A stretch of DNA of 64,000 bases, from positions 92,038,174-92,102,173 of the forward strand of contig NC_044550.1 of NCBI RefSeq assembly GCF_007565055.1, written 5' to 3'. Origin of the DNA: Rhinopithecus roxellana. Taxonomy: Eukaryota; Chordata; Mammalia; Primates; Cercopithecidae. Both the position numbers and the translations under genes were made by a program. The notes under the pieces are model-generated. The model was given only the letters and a program-made list of their open reading frames with translations. It did not search any database and had not been told where the DNA came from. Position 1 is the first letter of the stretch. Every line of letters starts with the position of its first letter. Below, piece by piece: positions 1 through 11,294 of this stretch.

Positions 1-402
1 TGTTTGTCATAGAGAGGAGAATGACTATGGTAATAGATTAAAAGAGATGCATCTTGGAGATATGTAGCATGTAAATGTTGCAGAGTTTGGTAACTGCATT
101 GATATAGAGAAACAAGACAAGAATGACATCCAGATTCCTTCCTCAGACAACTGGGAGAACGACAGAATAATGAGGCAACCTTGTAGCAGCAGATGATGAA
201 TTCAAGCTTGGCTTTGCTCTGTTTGGGGCATCAGGACAAGTATTTTCACAATACCATCAGAGGCAATACATGTCACTGAACTAAAAATATTGATGGAAGA
301 ATTATCACCATAAAATATGGAAACTTTAAGATCTATTGACCTGGAAGTGCTCAGAAGGAGGCTTTGGAGACCATTCCTACCATTTACAGTATATAGTTAT
401 TA
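1..402. other. Unassigned AT-rich unique sequence
   Basis: No gene, RNA or recognisable repeat is visible. Short frames around 317-566 run into the adjacent transposon and have no domain-like composition. Confidence 0.5.
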
Positions 403-714
403 CTGTAGTCCTCTCTTACCTATCATTTCCCTTTCCATGGTTTCGGTTACCCACGGTAAATCCCTGTCCAAAAATATTACATACAATAAGATATTCTGAG
501 AGACAGACAGATTACATTCACATAACTTTTTTTATAGTATATTGTTACAATTCTATTTTATTTTAGTTATTGGTATTAATCTCTCACATACCTAATTATA
601 AATTAAACTTTGTCATAGGTATGTTCATATAGGGAAAAACAGTACACATAGGGTTTCTGGCCTCCACTGGGGGTCTTGGAACGTATGCCCCATGGGTAAG
701 AAAGGACTACTTTT
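403..714. mobile_element. Non-autonomous Tigger-type DNA transposon (Tigger1/MER2-like)
   Basis: The ends form an inverted pair: 405-420 (gtagtcctctcttacc) matches the reverse complement of 695-710 at 15 of 16 bases. The interior carries Tigger1-like text, such as 'ggtttcggttacccacgg' on the left and 'ccactgggggtcttggaacgtat' near 665-686. At about 310 bp it is an internally deleted, MITE-like copy without a transposase. Such elements stopped moving early in primate history. Exact subfamily is inferred by eye. Confidence 0.75.
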
Positions 715-835
715 CTACATGCACAGCAATGTTGTAGCACTTTATGCACATTAATTCACTTAGTCTTAAAAAAATGAGATAGGTTAAATTATTAAAGAAT
801 ATTTTATAAATGGCAAAACTGAGTCAAAGAGAAGT

Positions 836-1173
836 TGAGAGAGTTCTTTTATTTTTTTTTATTTTTATTTTTTTTTTGAAGCGGAGTCTCGCTCTGTCGC
901 CCGCACTGGAGTGCAGTGGCCGGATCTCAGCTCACTGCAAGCTCCGCCTCCCCCGGGTTCCCGCCATTCTCGTGCCTCAGCCTCCCGAGTAGCTGGGACT
1001 ACAGGCGCCCGCCACCTCGCCCGGCTAGTTTTTGTATTTTTAGTAGAGACGGGGTTTCACCGTGTTAGCCAGGATGGTCTTGATCTCCTGACCTCGTGAT
1101 CTGCCCGTCTCGGCCTCCCAAAGTGCTGGGATTACAGGCTTGAGCCACCGCGCCCGGCCTGAGAGAGTTCTTT
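836..1173 (-). mobile_element. AluYR-type SINE, full length, with target-site duplication
   Basis: The body lies at about 851-1159 in reverse orientation, with its A-tail as the T-rich tract at 851-877. The target-site duplication tgagagagttcttt is present at 836-849 and 1160-1173. It carries Old World monkey AluYR features read in reverse (gtggccggatctc, ggctagttttt, ggcttgagccacc). Low divergence and the intact duplication indicate a recent insertion. The frames at 810-1099 are Alu frames. Confidence 0.93.
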
Positions 1174-1800
1174 GAGTTAGAGAGTAAGTTATGGTAGCAC
1201 CTGGATAAACACCCTTCCTATTAAGTTACATAGAATCTTTCTGAAGAGTATCTTGGAGTGTGTCCATTTCTCCCACCAATATAGCATTGTTGGGGCATAT
1301 AGTGCCTCAAGCACCCTAAGAAGGATCAAGAGGAATTGGAGGAAAAATGAGACGCGTGTTAAATTAAAATTCACGGGATGAGTGCAAAAGAAAAGTATCC
1401 AACAATGAAGGGCAAATATTATGAGTATAAGTAGAAAAAGACTGAAAATGGCTGTCAGATACAGCAATAAGCAAGTCACTGTTGACAATAAAAATGGCTA
1501 GGAATAGTCTAAGTAAAGCTAAACTCAAGTTAGCCCTGAGTTAGATAGTCAGTAGAAACACAAGACAGTGGCTATAAAATTAGGAAATAAATTATGCTTT
1601 TTGCAACACAGAAGAGAAAAAAGAAATCAAGTAATATAGCTTTCATAGAATGAATTGTTAAGAAATTAAAATATTGTGGACAGAATAATAATAATATAGA
1701 TAGAAAGATAGATAAAATCAGTGTGTGACTGCAAAGTAAAAGAAAAAGAGTTTGACAGGCAATAGAGAGGTAGTTTCATGAAAGTTCTCATACATACACA
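1174..1800. other. Unassigned sequence including copy A of a local duplication
   Basis: No gene is seen. Positions 1614-1763 resemble 3032-3181 (see findings). The antisense 99-residue frame at 1189-1488 is hydrophobic and low in complexity, with no homology that I recognise. Confidence 0.4.
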
Positions 1801-1807
1801 TACATGT

Positions 1808-1811
1808 AGAT

Positions 1812-1860
<49 letters not shown>

Positions 1861-1861
1861 G
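1808..1861. repeat. (GATA)n microsatellite
   Basis: About 13 uninterrupted tetranucleotide units of TAGA/GATA. An imperfect GATA-rich patch at 1696-1715 precedes it. Length variation between individuals is likely. Confidence 0.95.
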
Positions 1862-1862
1862 A

Positions 1863-2140
1863 AAACCATAATAACCATAAAAATCTATTAACATGTTTGG
1901 TTATTAATGGGAAGAAGAACGGAAGAAGTTAAAGTTAATGAATGAATACAGTAATGAGTAAAGCATATAAACAACCAGAAAGGGGCATGAGCTAGAGGAA
2001 TATCTTTTATTACAATAAGAGGTACTCTAAAAAAAATGGGTCTGGATACAGGTTGGTCATTTTCAAAGACATAAAGTTGATTAATTTGAATGATAAATCA
2101 AGGCCATCTACTAAGACTATTTGAAGAACACATGAGAACA
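1863..2140. other. Unassigned AT-rich sequence
   Basis: No repeat or gene signal recognised. Confidence 0.4.
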
Positions 2141-2142
2141 CA

Positions 2143-2144
<2 letters not shown>

Positions 2145-2174
<30 letters not shown>
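2145..2174. repeat. (CA)n microsatellite
   Basis: A pure CA dinucleotide tract of about 15 units directly abuts an old Alu fragment, which suggests it grew from that element's degenerate tail. Confidence 0.93.
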
Positions 2175-2176
<2 letters not shown>

Positions 2177-2284
2177 GTCTCACTAGGTTGCCCAGGCTGG
2201 TCTCAAACTCCTGGGCTCAAGCAATCCTTCTGCCTCAGCCTCTCAAACTCCTGGCATTATAAGCATGAGCCATGGTTCCCAGCT
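2175..2284 (-). mobile_element. Old Alu monomer fragment (AluJ/FRAM-like)
   Basis: Reverse-strand Alu text is clear: 'ggtctcactaggttgcc', 'ctggtctcaaactcctggg', and near the end 'gcatgagcca'. It is only about 110 bp and diverged, so it is a monomer or truncated old copy. Confidence 0.8.
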
Positions 2285-3190
2285 CAGGAGAATGTTTTAA
2301 ATAGTCATTGTGAAGTATGGGAGATAGAGTTGACCTGAAAAATGTAGAACCGTTGCTGGACAGAATTGAGATTCAAGTTGTGGCTGAAATTAAGATGTTA
2401 TTTTTTTCCAGTATTTGTAATACTGTGCATGAAGAGTTTAGCAAATATTTTCTGTAAATTTTAGACAGTAAATATTTTAGGCTTGTTGGGTTATAGGTCT
2501 CTGTAGCAAGTACTCAACTGTTATTTTAACATGATAGTAGCCATAGACGATACATAAATGAATGAACAAATGTACATGGCTACGTTTCAAACATGTTTAT
2601 TTAGAAATATAAATGGTTGGTTGGATTTGGCCCATAAGCCAAGGTTTACAGATACTGGACTGCAGGAATGTATATTCATTTGGTTGCAATAAAGAAGAGA
2701 GATACTTGTATTGTCCCTGGTTTGAATTTCCCAGTCAGTGGACAGGTTGGGTAAGAAGACATGGTGGTTGAAAATAAAGGAAAAATAGTGCTTGAAGTCC
2801 TAAACCATTTTGGATAGACTATCCTGGGAATGATAGGTAGTTAAATCAGGAAGCTAATGAAGAAAGAAATCAGAGAAATTAAAAGGCAAAGAGCACTAAC
2901 AACATTTGTGGTATGGTAGTTACTGAGTAGAAGAAAAGGAAGAAAAAATAACTGGCTGAAATGTAATATACTGAGACCAGGTTATAGTAATTTTCAACAA
3001 ATGTAAAGGATAAAATATTTTGAGGGCAATGTAGAAAAAAGAAACCAAGTGATACAGTTTTTAGAGAAAAGATTGAGAGAAAATTAAAATATTGTTGGCA
3101 GAAAATAATAATAGGATACATAGATGATTGAGTGATAGATGGCCAATGTATGATTGCAAAATAAAAATAATTAGACAGGGATTTCTAAAA
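2285..3190. other. Unassigned sequence including copy B of a local duplication
   Basis: No gene is seen. The segment 3032-3181 is a diverged relative of 1614-1763 and ends just before an A-rich stretch at 3188-3200. The remainder (2285-3030) shows no family I can name. Confidence 0.4.
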
Positions 3191-3194
3191 AAAA

Positions 3195-3378
3195 AAAAAT
3201 CAAACATAGAATTACCATAAGATCCAGCAACTCCACTTCTAAACATACATTACCCTCTAAAAAAACATGAAAGCAAGAACTGTACAGAGTCCCTGTACAG
3301 GTATGTGTACACTCATGTTCATAGCATTATTCACAATTGCCAAAAGAGAAAAATAACCTGTGTCCATTAATGGAATAA
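3195..3378 (+). mobile_element. L1M 3'-end fragment
   Basis: Diverged L1 ORF2-end text is recognisable: 'gatccagcaactccactt', then 'ttcatagcattattcaca' and a following 'gtccattaatgg' segment. It lies upstream of a second L1 segment that restarts earlier in the ORF2 sequence, so the two are separate insertions or a rearranged copy. Confidence 0.7.
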
Positions 3379-4904
3379 TAAACAAAAACTTTGACTTTGC
3401 CTTCACCATAAACAAAAATTAACTTAAAATGAATCAAAGATGTAAACATAAGAGCTAAAACTGTAAAACTCTTAGAAGAAAACATAGGCGAGAACCTGTG
3501 TGACATTGGACTTGGCAATTATTTCTTGCATATGACACCAAAAAAAAAAAAAACAGATAAAATGAAACTCATCAAAATTGAAAACGTGTGTTCATCAAAG
3601 GATACAGTCAATAAAGTGAAAACATAATGTACAGAATGGGAGAAAATATTTGCAAATCATTTCTCTGATGAGAGGTTAATATCCAAAATATATATGGAAG
3701 TCTTACAATTCAAGAACAAAAACAAAATTAAACCACTTGATTTAAAAAGTGAGCAAAAGACTTGAATACACATTTCCCTAGAAAAGACATATAAATGGCC
3801 AGCAAGCTTATAAAAAGGTATTCGACAAATTAACCACTAAATAAATGCAAATCGAGGCCGGGCTCAGTGACTCATGCCTGTAATCCCAGTACTTTGGGAG
3901 GTCGAGTTGGGAGGATCACGAGGTCAGGCAATTGAGACCATCCTGGCTAACACAGTGAAACCCCATCTCCACTAAAATTACAAAAAAAAAAATAAAAAAT
4001 AGCCGGGCGTGGTGCTGGGCACCTGTAGTCTCAGCTACTCGGGAGCCTGAGGCGGGAGAAGGGCGTCAACTTGGGAGGCGGAGCTTGCAGTGAGCCGAGA
4101 TCGCACCACTGCCCTCCAGCCTGGATAACACAGCGAGACTCTGTCTCAAAAAACAAAAAACAAACAAACAAAAAAAAAAACCAACAAAATGCAAATCGAA
4201 AATGCAATGAGCTATAACATCACACCCATTAGAATTCTATGAGAATGACCACTATTTTTCAAGGGGGGTGAATAATAAATGTTGTCTAGGATGTGAAGAA
4301 ATTGGAATCCTTGGAGTCATTGTACACGCATATTAGAATGTAAAATGATGAAGCTGCTATGGGAAAACACTATAGCGGTTTCTCCAAAAATTAAAAATAG
4401 AACTACCATTTGATCCAGCAATTTCACTTCTGATCATACAGTATTTCCAAAAAAATTGAAAGCAGGTTTCAAAGAGATAAGTTGTATACCCACAGTTATA
4501 GTAGCATTATTCACAACAGCCAGAGGATGAAAGCAATCAGTGAGAGTGGGTCAATGGATAAACAAAATGTGGTACATGCATACAATGGTATATAATTCAG
4601 CCTTAGATAGAAGAACATTCTGACATACACTACAGCATGGAAGAGTCTTGATGACACTATTCTAAGTGAAATATCCATTCACAAAAGAATAGTGTATGAT
4701 TACAATTATATAAGCTACCAAGAATAGTTCACATTCATAAAGACAAAGTACAATGGTTGCAGCTAGGATAGGTGGGGGAAAGAAAATGAGAAATGAATAT
4801 TTAATAGATATAGAGTTTCAGTTGAGTAAGATGAAAAGCTCTGAAGATGAGTGGTGATGATTGTCACACAACAATGTAAATGTACTTATACCACAGAATA
4901 TTTT
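3379..4904 (+). mobile_element. L1M 3' portion (ORF2 end plus 3'UTR), split by an AluY
   Basis: Positions 3379-3855 and 4187-4904 together give the C-terminal part of ORF2 and the 3'UTR of an old L1. Landmarks are 'agaatgggagaaaatattt' (3633), 'gatccagcaatttcac' (4412) and 'ggataaacaaaatgtggta' (4556). Frames are broken throughout and the element is dead. The tail decays near 4904. The Alu at 3856-4186 inserted later. Confidence 0.85.
3843..4199 (+). mobile_element. AluY-like SINE inserted in L1M
   Basis: The body spans 3856-4186 with tail (A/CAAA)n. The target-site duplication aaatgcaaatcga occurs at 3843-3855 and 4187-4199. AluY-type text is present (cggagcttgcagtgagccga). It interrupts the L1M and is therefore younger. 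Confidence 0.93.
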
Positions 4905-4911
4905 GGTCATT

Positions 4912-5260
4912 GAGTAACAGGCTCTGGAGTCAGGATATCATGGTTTGAATCAAAATTTCATTGCTCACAAATTGGTGAGCCTAGACAAATTAAATAGTCT
5001 CATTAAGACAGGAATAATTTTAGATGTTAATTATAACGATGGTTACATGAACATGTAGTTGTGATGAAATGTCATCACAAGTATATTAAAAAATCACTAA
5101 AAGTGAGTAGTTGCAAAAAAGACTCAGTTACTGCATTTTAAAATAAGAACAATATTAACACTTAAATCATGACAGTATTGTGAGATAGAATGAGATAATA
5201 TGTATGAAGTATATAGCCTAAGTTGTGGCACACAGAAAATCGTCATCAAAATTTAATCAT
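4912..5260 (+). mobile_element. MIR SINE, core and tail possibly separated
   Basis: 4916-5005 matches the MIR tRNA-related head and core (ggctctggagtcagg, then a diverged '...ttgaatc'). 5150-5260 resembles the MIR tail (tgagatagaatgagataat... and 'gtggcacacag'). The 140 bases between may be an old insertion or a second MIR. Strongly diverged. Confidence 0.55.
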
Positions 5261-5540
5261 TAGTGTACTACTACTAATATTTCAAGTTTTAAGGTCAATT
5301 ATGAGTAAGATTATAATAAGTACTAGCATAATTAGAGAATGCAACAGGGGAAAAATGAATGTTATAAAAGATGGCCACGATAATGAGTATATTCACTTTA
5401 AGCAGCCAGGAAGGCTGTAGAAATGTTGAACAGGAAATTGAGAATTGACGACCACCTTTTGAGAGAAAGTTCCTGACAAGAGACATTAATTTGGTAATTG
5501 GTGCAATAAAATATTTTCATTTCCTACAAAGCTAGGCTAT
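5261..5540. other. Unassigned AT-rich sequence
   Basis: No repeat or gene recognised. The 63-65 residue frames on both strands here are chance frames. Confidence 0.4.
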
Positions 5541-5690
5541 GCAGCTGGAAGAAATAGATTATGACTTTAACTCAACTCTGCAATCAATGTGACCTTGGGC
5601 ATGTTACTTAAAGTCTCAGTGAGAAAGACAACACTTACTTCATAGCTTTGTTCTGAAGTTTGTTTATATAATTAATTATAATAATGTTAA
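5541..5690 (+). mobile_element. MIR SINE fragment
   Basis: Core landmarks 'gtgaccttgggca', 'gttacttaaa' and 'gtctcagt' appear in MIR order near 5588-5620. The 3' part has drifted. Confidence 0.65.
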
Positions 5691-5884
5691 TCATTATATA
5701 ATTGATATAATTTGTATAAACTCAACATATAGAGGATACCCAGGCATTGTAGCTACAACAAAAATAGTCATTATTATTAAAATCAGGTGACATAGATATT
5801 ATACCTAAGCATCCAATAATGAAAGCAACCACAGCAACAAACAAAAGAGTAACACCACCATTAAGATCTATTGTTTTTAAGGCA

Positions 5885-6025
5885 AGGAGCACTCACAAAG
5901 TAATTACGTGTCAGCCTTGCCTTAAATGTTTCACATGAATTTCCTCCTTTAATCTTCCAAAAACTTCTGGGAGATCCCTCTGCTCCCAACCCCCTACCAT
6001 TATTACAGATAATGACTACATAAAT
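5885..6025 (-). mobile_element. Possible MIR SINE, reverse orientation
   Basis: The order 'gtgtcagcc', 'tttcacatgaatttcctcct', 'ttaatcttcc' and 'ccattattacagataatga' follows a reverse-complement MIR. Divergence is high. Confidence 0.5.
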
Positions 6026-6029
6026 AGTA

Positions 6030-7320
6030 AACATAAATAAAAGCAAATATAAACAAAGTGACTAAATAAAGAGATGAGAAATGTGGCATTACATTGGAGA
6101 ACACCTTTTTGTTGATTGAAAGGAAAAGTGAGAGGAACAAAAAGAAAAGAAAATCAAGGAAGAAACAACCAGAGTGGCAAAGGAGGGATACAGAAGTACA
6201 ATTTCATGGAAGCCAAAGCAAGAGAGGGTTAAAAATATACAAATCATATGACTTTGCTTTGCTGGATAATCAAACTATAAGATTATTTTATAATGATATT
6301 TTAAAATGTTTTCCTTTCATGTAGACACCAAGCATTTGAATTATTGAGTGACTTGTACCTTGTGACAGCATTTTAATGGACTTTCTACACACATCAAAAT
6401 TGAATCTAAATTTCCCTCACTCAACTTTCACTGAAAAAAGCTAGAGTTAATCTTAAAATGATTCTACTGAGAAGGGAGTGAGTGGATTTTGCACAGCGTA
6501 CAATATGTCTGAAAGCACAGAAATGAAATCACAAGTGAATAGTTTACCCAAAAGCCTACTTATTGATTATATAGACAGGGCTTGAAAAAAATAAAAAATG
6601 TGTAATTAATCATGGCTAAATCAATCAAACCATTAAAAACACAATACTGTACTGAGATGCCATTCTTCTGTATGATATCAGAAAATTTTATGGACAATAA
6701 TTCATCTAAATATTTAATATTACATTCAGTGTGCCTTAGTGTCAAATATTTATCTTAGGAATTAAATATAAAGTAGAATTTATCTCAGATAAGCAGCCAT
6801 TTCCAATTGGATCTCAGGTCTGCATGAATGAATGCACGTCGAATGTTCGAGGATCACTATTCCCGAAACGACTTTTACTGCTACCCAAAAAATGTTTCTA
6901 ACCAATGAGTTAAGCGTTGAAGTAATACTTGACAATAATAGCTGGGAAATATGTGAATATATATAAATATTAATGAGAGATATTTTTCTCCCAGAATCCC
7001 ACAACCTCTGTTTATATTAAAGTACATAAAATGGCAATGTAGCTGAAAATTCAATAGAGGTTATAGACATTGGTCCCCGAATTGCATTTTAGGCAACATT
7101 AGTTGTATAAAATATTAACAGATGTTTCATTTAAAAAATAGTTTGTGGGACAAATGTATTTGGAAATATTGAAGAAAACATTCTTAGAGATATTTAGGTC
7201 TTTTAAAAAAGCACTGTGAATTTTCAAGAGAGAATCACTTAGCTGAAACCTTTCCCATTTTATGTATAGGATCACAATCCCTGTGCAAGTACAGTCCCCT
7301 GTGCAAGTACTGCAGAGAAG
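6030..7320. other. Unassigned AT-rich sequence
   Basis: No gene or recognisable repeat. An A/G-rich patch lies at 6118-6200. The frames at 6094-6324 and 6780-7004 have no family-like features. Confidence 0.4.
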
Positions 7321-7324
7321 TGGC

Positions 7325-7605
7325 TGAGAAATGAACTCTGGAGCCACACTGACTGGGGAGAAATCCCATCTCTGCCATTGTTCAGCTGTATGACTTTGTA
7401 CAAATTGCTCAACCTCTCTGTGTCTCAATAGCCCATCTGTAGTTAAGAAAAAACACACACACAAAGATGAAACAAATAAAACTACCACATGTGGTTCTAA
7501 TTAAGATTAAAACATAGTATTCTGAGGCTTTAAAGTAGTATTTGGAACATAGGAAGGCCCCATCAATTGTTGGCTGTTGTCACTGACTTCTCAGATAATC
7601 TCTCC
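7325..7605 (+). mobile_element. MIR SINE, near full length
   Basis: In order: 'ctctggagccacactgact', 'atctctgccattg', 'agctgtatgactttg', 'ctcaacctctctgtgtctc' and a 3' tail with 'ttggaacatag'. An ACAC insert sits at 7452-7462. This is a good MIR of about 270 bp on the plus strand. It generates the antisense 129-residue frame, which is not a gene. Confidence 0.8.
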
Positions 7606-7942
7606 TGAGTAGGCTTCCAAAGGGAAGTGCCAGTTTAGCACATTTCATCACTATCCTACTCTATATTTTCAACAATATTAGCTCAGTATTTGTTATTCCT
7701 TACGCCGCCCATTCTGAGACCTTGGTTAGGTGTTTATTGACTGACAGTGGAGGTAAATCTTTAAGGTATAAGGGAACAATTTTATCCAAACAAGATGCTA
7801 AATACCACCAAAAAAATAAAAAAAAAAAAAGATTATGTTTTAGAAGAGTAACAGCCAGTAAGAAATCTCTTCTCAGGTCACTGATAACATGTACAGAAAT
7901 CATGGAGATTCTGGCAGTTAAGGGAATGGGTACATGAGACTA
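7606..7942. other. Unassigned sequence with a short A-rich tract
   Basis: An A-rich tract at 7808-7830 is present. Nothing else is recognised. Confidence 0.4.
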
Positions 7943-8119
7943 TGAAAGATTTTTTTTTTTTTTTTTTTTTTTTTTGAGACAGAGTCTTGCCCTGTTACCA
8001 GGCTGGAGCGCAGTGACACAATCTCGGCTAACTGCTACCTCTGTCTCCTGGGTTCAAGTGATTCTCCTGCCTCAGCCTCCCAAGCAGCTGGGACTACAGG
8101 CGCGTGCTACCACACCCAG

Positions 8120-8155
<36 letters not shown>

Positions 8156-8288
8156 TATTTTTAGTAGAGATAGGGTTTCACCGTGTTAGCCAGGACGGTC
8201 TCAATCTCCTGACCTCGTGATTTGCCCGCCTTGACCTCCCAAAGTGCTGGGATTACAAGCGTGAGCCACTGCATATGGCTGAAAGATT
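7943..8288 (-). mobile_element. AluY/AluS SINE with long internal T tract
   Basis: The body is at about 7952-8279 in reverse orientation. The duplication tgaaagatt is at 7943-7951 and 8280-8288. The tail is the T tract at 7950-7974. A second T tract of about 33 bases (8122-8154) replaces the normally short A-rich linker between the two Alu arms, an expanded mid-element poly(A). Confidence 0.92.
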
Positions 8289-8384
8289 CTTTAGAATCAC
8301 ATAGGCCAACTCTATTGCCACATTTAATCAACATACTAACCTGGTAATAATTTAAAAACGTTAACAATAAATAAAATATTTTTG

Positions 8385-8525
8385 GGGGCAGCATGTTGTA
8401 GTGGAAAGATAATGTAGAATTCTGAAGCAGCCACTTAATTATGAAGTGATCATGGAAAAACTGTTTAATTTCTTTGAATTCTAACTTGCAATTTCAGTCT
8501 GTTGTGAGAATGTTACTTGACATAT
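8385..8525 (+). mobile_element. MIR SINE fragment
   Basis: Diverged MIR-like order: 'gtagtggaaag', '...tctgaagcagccacttaatt', 'ctgtttaatttctttgaa' and 'tgttgtgagaatg'. Confidence 0.5.
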
Positions 8526-8925
8526 TCTCCTTTACACACAGTCAGCATTCTGTGGGCTATGTACTGGTGTGTTGTATGGCCACAGGCTTATGTTTCAAAA
8601 ACAGAGCATCTCTAGAAATTGACTTCTTTGCCTTAGTTATTTTATCTAAATGACCTCCTTGAAAATTACTGCTAGCAGAGTACAGAGAAGATAGCATATT
8701 CTCAATTATGTTTATTTCATTATTCTATATGATAAATTGGGAGTTAAAGAACATGTTCTTGGTAAAGTTCTCTAACTCCAACAAAAACTGGAAATGAAAA
8801 GAAAGATGAAGTACAACGCATATTTTATAATAGTTCTGTGTCTCCTTTTATAAATTTTAGTTAAATAGAAAAGGGAAATTTTATTTTATAAACATAACCA
8901 ATAAGGAAATGTGTTTCTGTGTAAT
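8526..8925. other. Unassigned AT-rich sequence
   Basis: No gene or repeat family recognised. Confidence 0.4.
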
Positions 8926-8929
8926 GAAG

Positions 8930-9185
8930 ACTTAATGAAGGAATTCAAAGATGAAAAACAAATCAGCAAGTGAATCAATAAGAAAAAAGAATAGAGGAAA
9001 AGAGAAAATGTAAATTCCATTAACAAAATGAAAGTAAGTGTGAGAGGGAAAGAGAGTAAAAAGTTAGGGGAAGAGAAAGATGGAAGACATTAATATGCAG
9101 GAAGATGAACAGAAAGAAGAAGGGGAAGAAATTACACAGAGAAGGATAAGAAAATGAAAGTAGAGAGAAAATTAGCAAGTACATA
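8930..9185. repeat. Purine-rich (GA/A) low-complexity region
   Basis: The plus strand is dominated by A and G over about 250 bases, with many agaaag, gggaaag and gaagaa runs. It is imperfect rather than a true microsatellite. A long polypurine strand can favour non-B structures. Confidence 0.7.
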
Positions 9186-10007
9186 AAACATCAGGACATT
9201 TGCTGCTCTATGAAAGTCTGATTAAACAATTAATCCTGAAACCTTGGGTCTCAGGTCAAGTTGGTATAAATAAATTTCTTCAACTAAATTACAACCAAGA
9301 TTATTCTCCTACAATGCATGGAAGAAATACAGGGAAGGGTTCAAACTGCCCTGAAAAGGAAGTTCTTGAGCTCAGTTCTTGATACATTATTGTGTTCATT
9401 AACATTTCAATGTTTGAACTGATTACATTGGCATTATTTATTTTAAATGTATATAATGTGCTAATTAATCTCAGCTTCAGTTTTATTTCTACAAAACAAC
9501 TGGAAACTAAGATAAAACCTCACAATGAACTTTAGCCTGTGATGGACTCCTGTGCAATAGAATCATTTACATTATATAATGGAATTTTTGGTACATATGG
9601 CATTGGTTTTCTAAAGATAAAATGTTTCAATCTCTGGATTAAAATGTTGAAACATTTCCCACCTTAATAGCCTTTGTCTTCCTATATTTAGCATAATATC
9701 TCATACTCTACTGCCAAAAAAAGGTGTAGGTTTGAGCCAAATATATACTCTATACTTTATCCACTTTATGAGATAGGCCTTTATTAATTCTCCATGATGA
9801 GATAGTATATTCCTAACACTGTAGAATGTCTCAATGCAAAAAGAAGATACAGCCCTGATTTTGGTGGGTTTATAATACATATAACTATCATCTTGGTGCA
9901 TAGATGCCAACTATACATTTATAGGATCATACAATTCTGACTGAATTTTATTTTTTTAAATTTAAAGACTGCTGTTGCAGATACTCATTGTTATTATGCA
10001 ATATGTT
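9186..10007. other. Unassigned sequence
   Basis: No repeat or gene recognised. The 69-residue antisense frame at 9701-9910 has no supporting feature. Confidence 0.4.
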
Positions 10008-10304
10008 AGAATGGCATCTTAAGCCGGGCGCGGTGGCTCAAGCCTGTAATCCCAGCACTTTGGGAGGCCGAGACGGGCGGATCACGAGGTCAGGAGATCG
10101 AGACCATCCTGGCTAACCCGGTGAAACCCCGTCTCTACTAAAAAAATACAAAAAAACTAGCCGGGCGAGGTGGCGGGCGCCTGTAGTCCCAGCTGCTGGG
10201 GAGGCTGAGGCAGGAGAATGGCGTTAACCCGGGAGACGGAGCTTGCAGTGAGCCAAGATCCGGCCACTGCACTCCAGCCTGGGCGACAGAGCGAGACTCC
10301 ATCT

Positions 10305-10339
<35 letters not shown>

Positions 10340-10350
10340 ATGGCATCTTA
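10008..10350 (+). mobile_element. AluYR-type SINE, young
   Basis: The body is 10023-10336 with an uninterrupted A tail of about 30. The target-site duplication agaatggcatctta is at 10008-10021 and 10337-10350. It has the full set of Old World monkey variants (ctaacccggtgaaacc, actagccgggcgagg, gatccggccactgc). The long pure tail and few changes suggest a relatively recent insertion. Confidence 0.95.
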
Positions 10351-11294
10351 AAAATTATTTGTCTGAAGAAGTTTTAGATTATATCTAATAGCTTATATTT
10401 TTAAAATCTTTATACTAAAATTCAGGGTCAACAAGTCCATATCATTTCTAAGCTCTTAAATATATTTTTAAGATTTAAATTCAGATACATTATTGTATAG
10501 AATTTATTAAATAATCACACATATTATGGTATTATAAATACTGGATACTATAAATAGAATGGTATAGACAGCATATTGTTCACAATATTATGTGATAAAT
10601 AATAATTTCAGCTGATATTTATTTTCAAATATCTGGAAATATCTCTGTTGCCCATTTTTATTGATGAGATATACCTACTTGGAGAGAGAGAAAATATTTA
10701 ATTAGGAAAATATTTATATCCTAAAAATGAAAATAGCCATTTCAATTATATATTATTCTATGTACAGCAAAATATTTGTCTAGAATTTTCACTCTGCAAA
10801 TACAGACAACCTTAATTTTCTTCTCACTTTAAAAATTTTGTAATCCTGGTAATCTGATTTTGCCAAAGAAAGATCTATTTATCATCTATTTTCATCCTAA
10901 TTTAAGTGACTTTTTATTCAGCTACCCACATAAGTTAAGTCAGTAGTTATACAATCAGTATTACTAAAAAATAATCTCCTGACCAGGCGTCATTTTATAG
11001 TTTACACATTTCTAAAAGGTAGATACAGTATACTCGGTGAATAATTTGGCATAATCCTTAGTAATGTATTTTCTATATGTACAACAGTTTTAAAATATTA
11101 TTAAATTTCATTATTTATTGACTTTGCTACAATTACTTCATATGCTATTGAAGGATAGTTTGTTAAATGTATTAATTTGAATAAGGATAAGTAAGTCAAA
11201 TGCAAGTCTTCTCTCCCTCTGCCCCACCAAAATTTAAAAATAAAAAATATAGTGTCTTGAAAGCAGATGCTTTACCTGAAGCAGTAGCTTATAT
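10351..11294. other. Unassigned, very AT-rich sequence
   Basis: Nothing recognisable as a gene or dated repeat. Confidence 0.4.

Noticed and set aside
4912..5005. tRNA gene from the tRNA-like text
   Set aside because: It is the tRNA-derived head of a MIR. The cloverleaf is not preserved.
7099..7488. 129-codon antisense frame
   Set aside because: Its upstream half is the reverse of a MIR SINE and the rest is AT-rich. No gene features.
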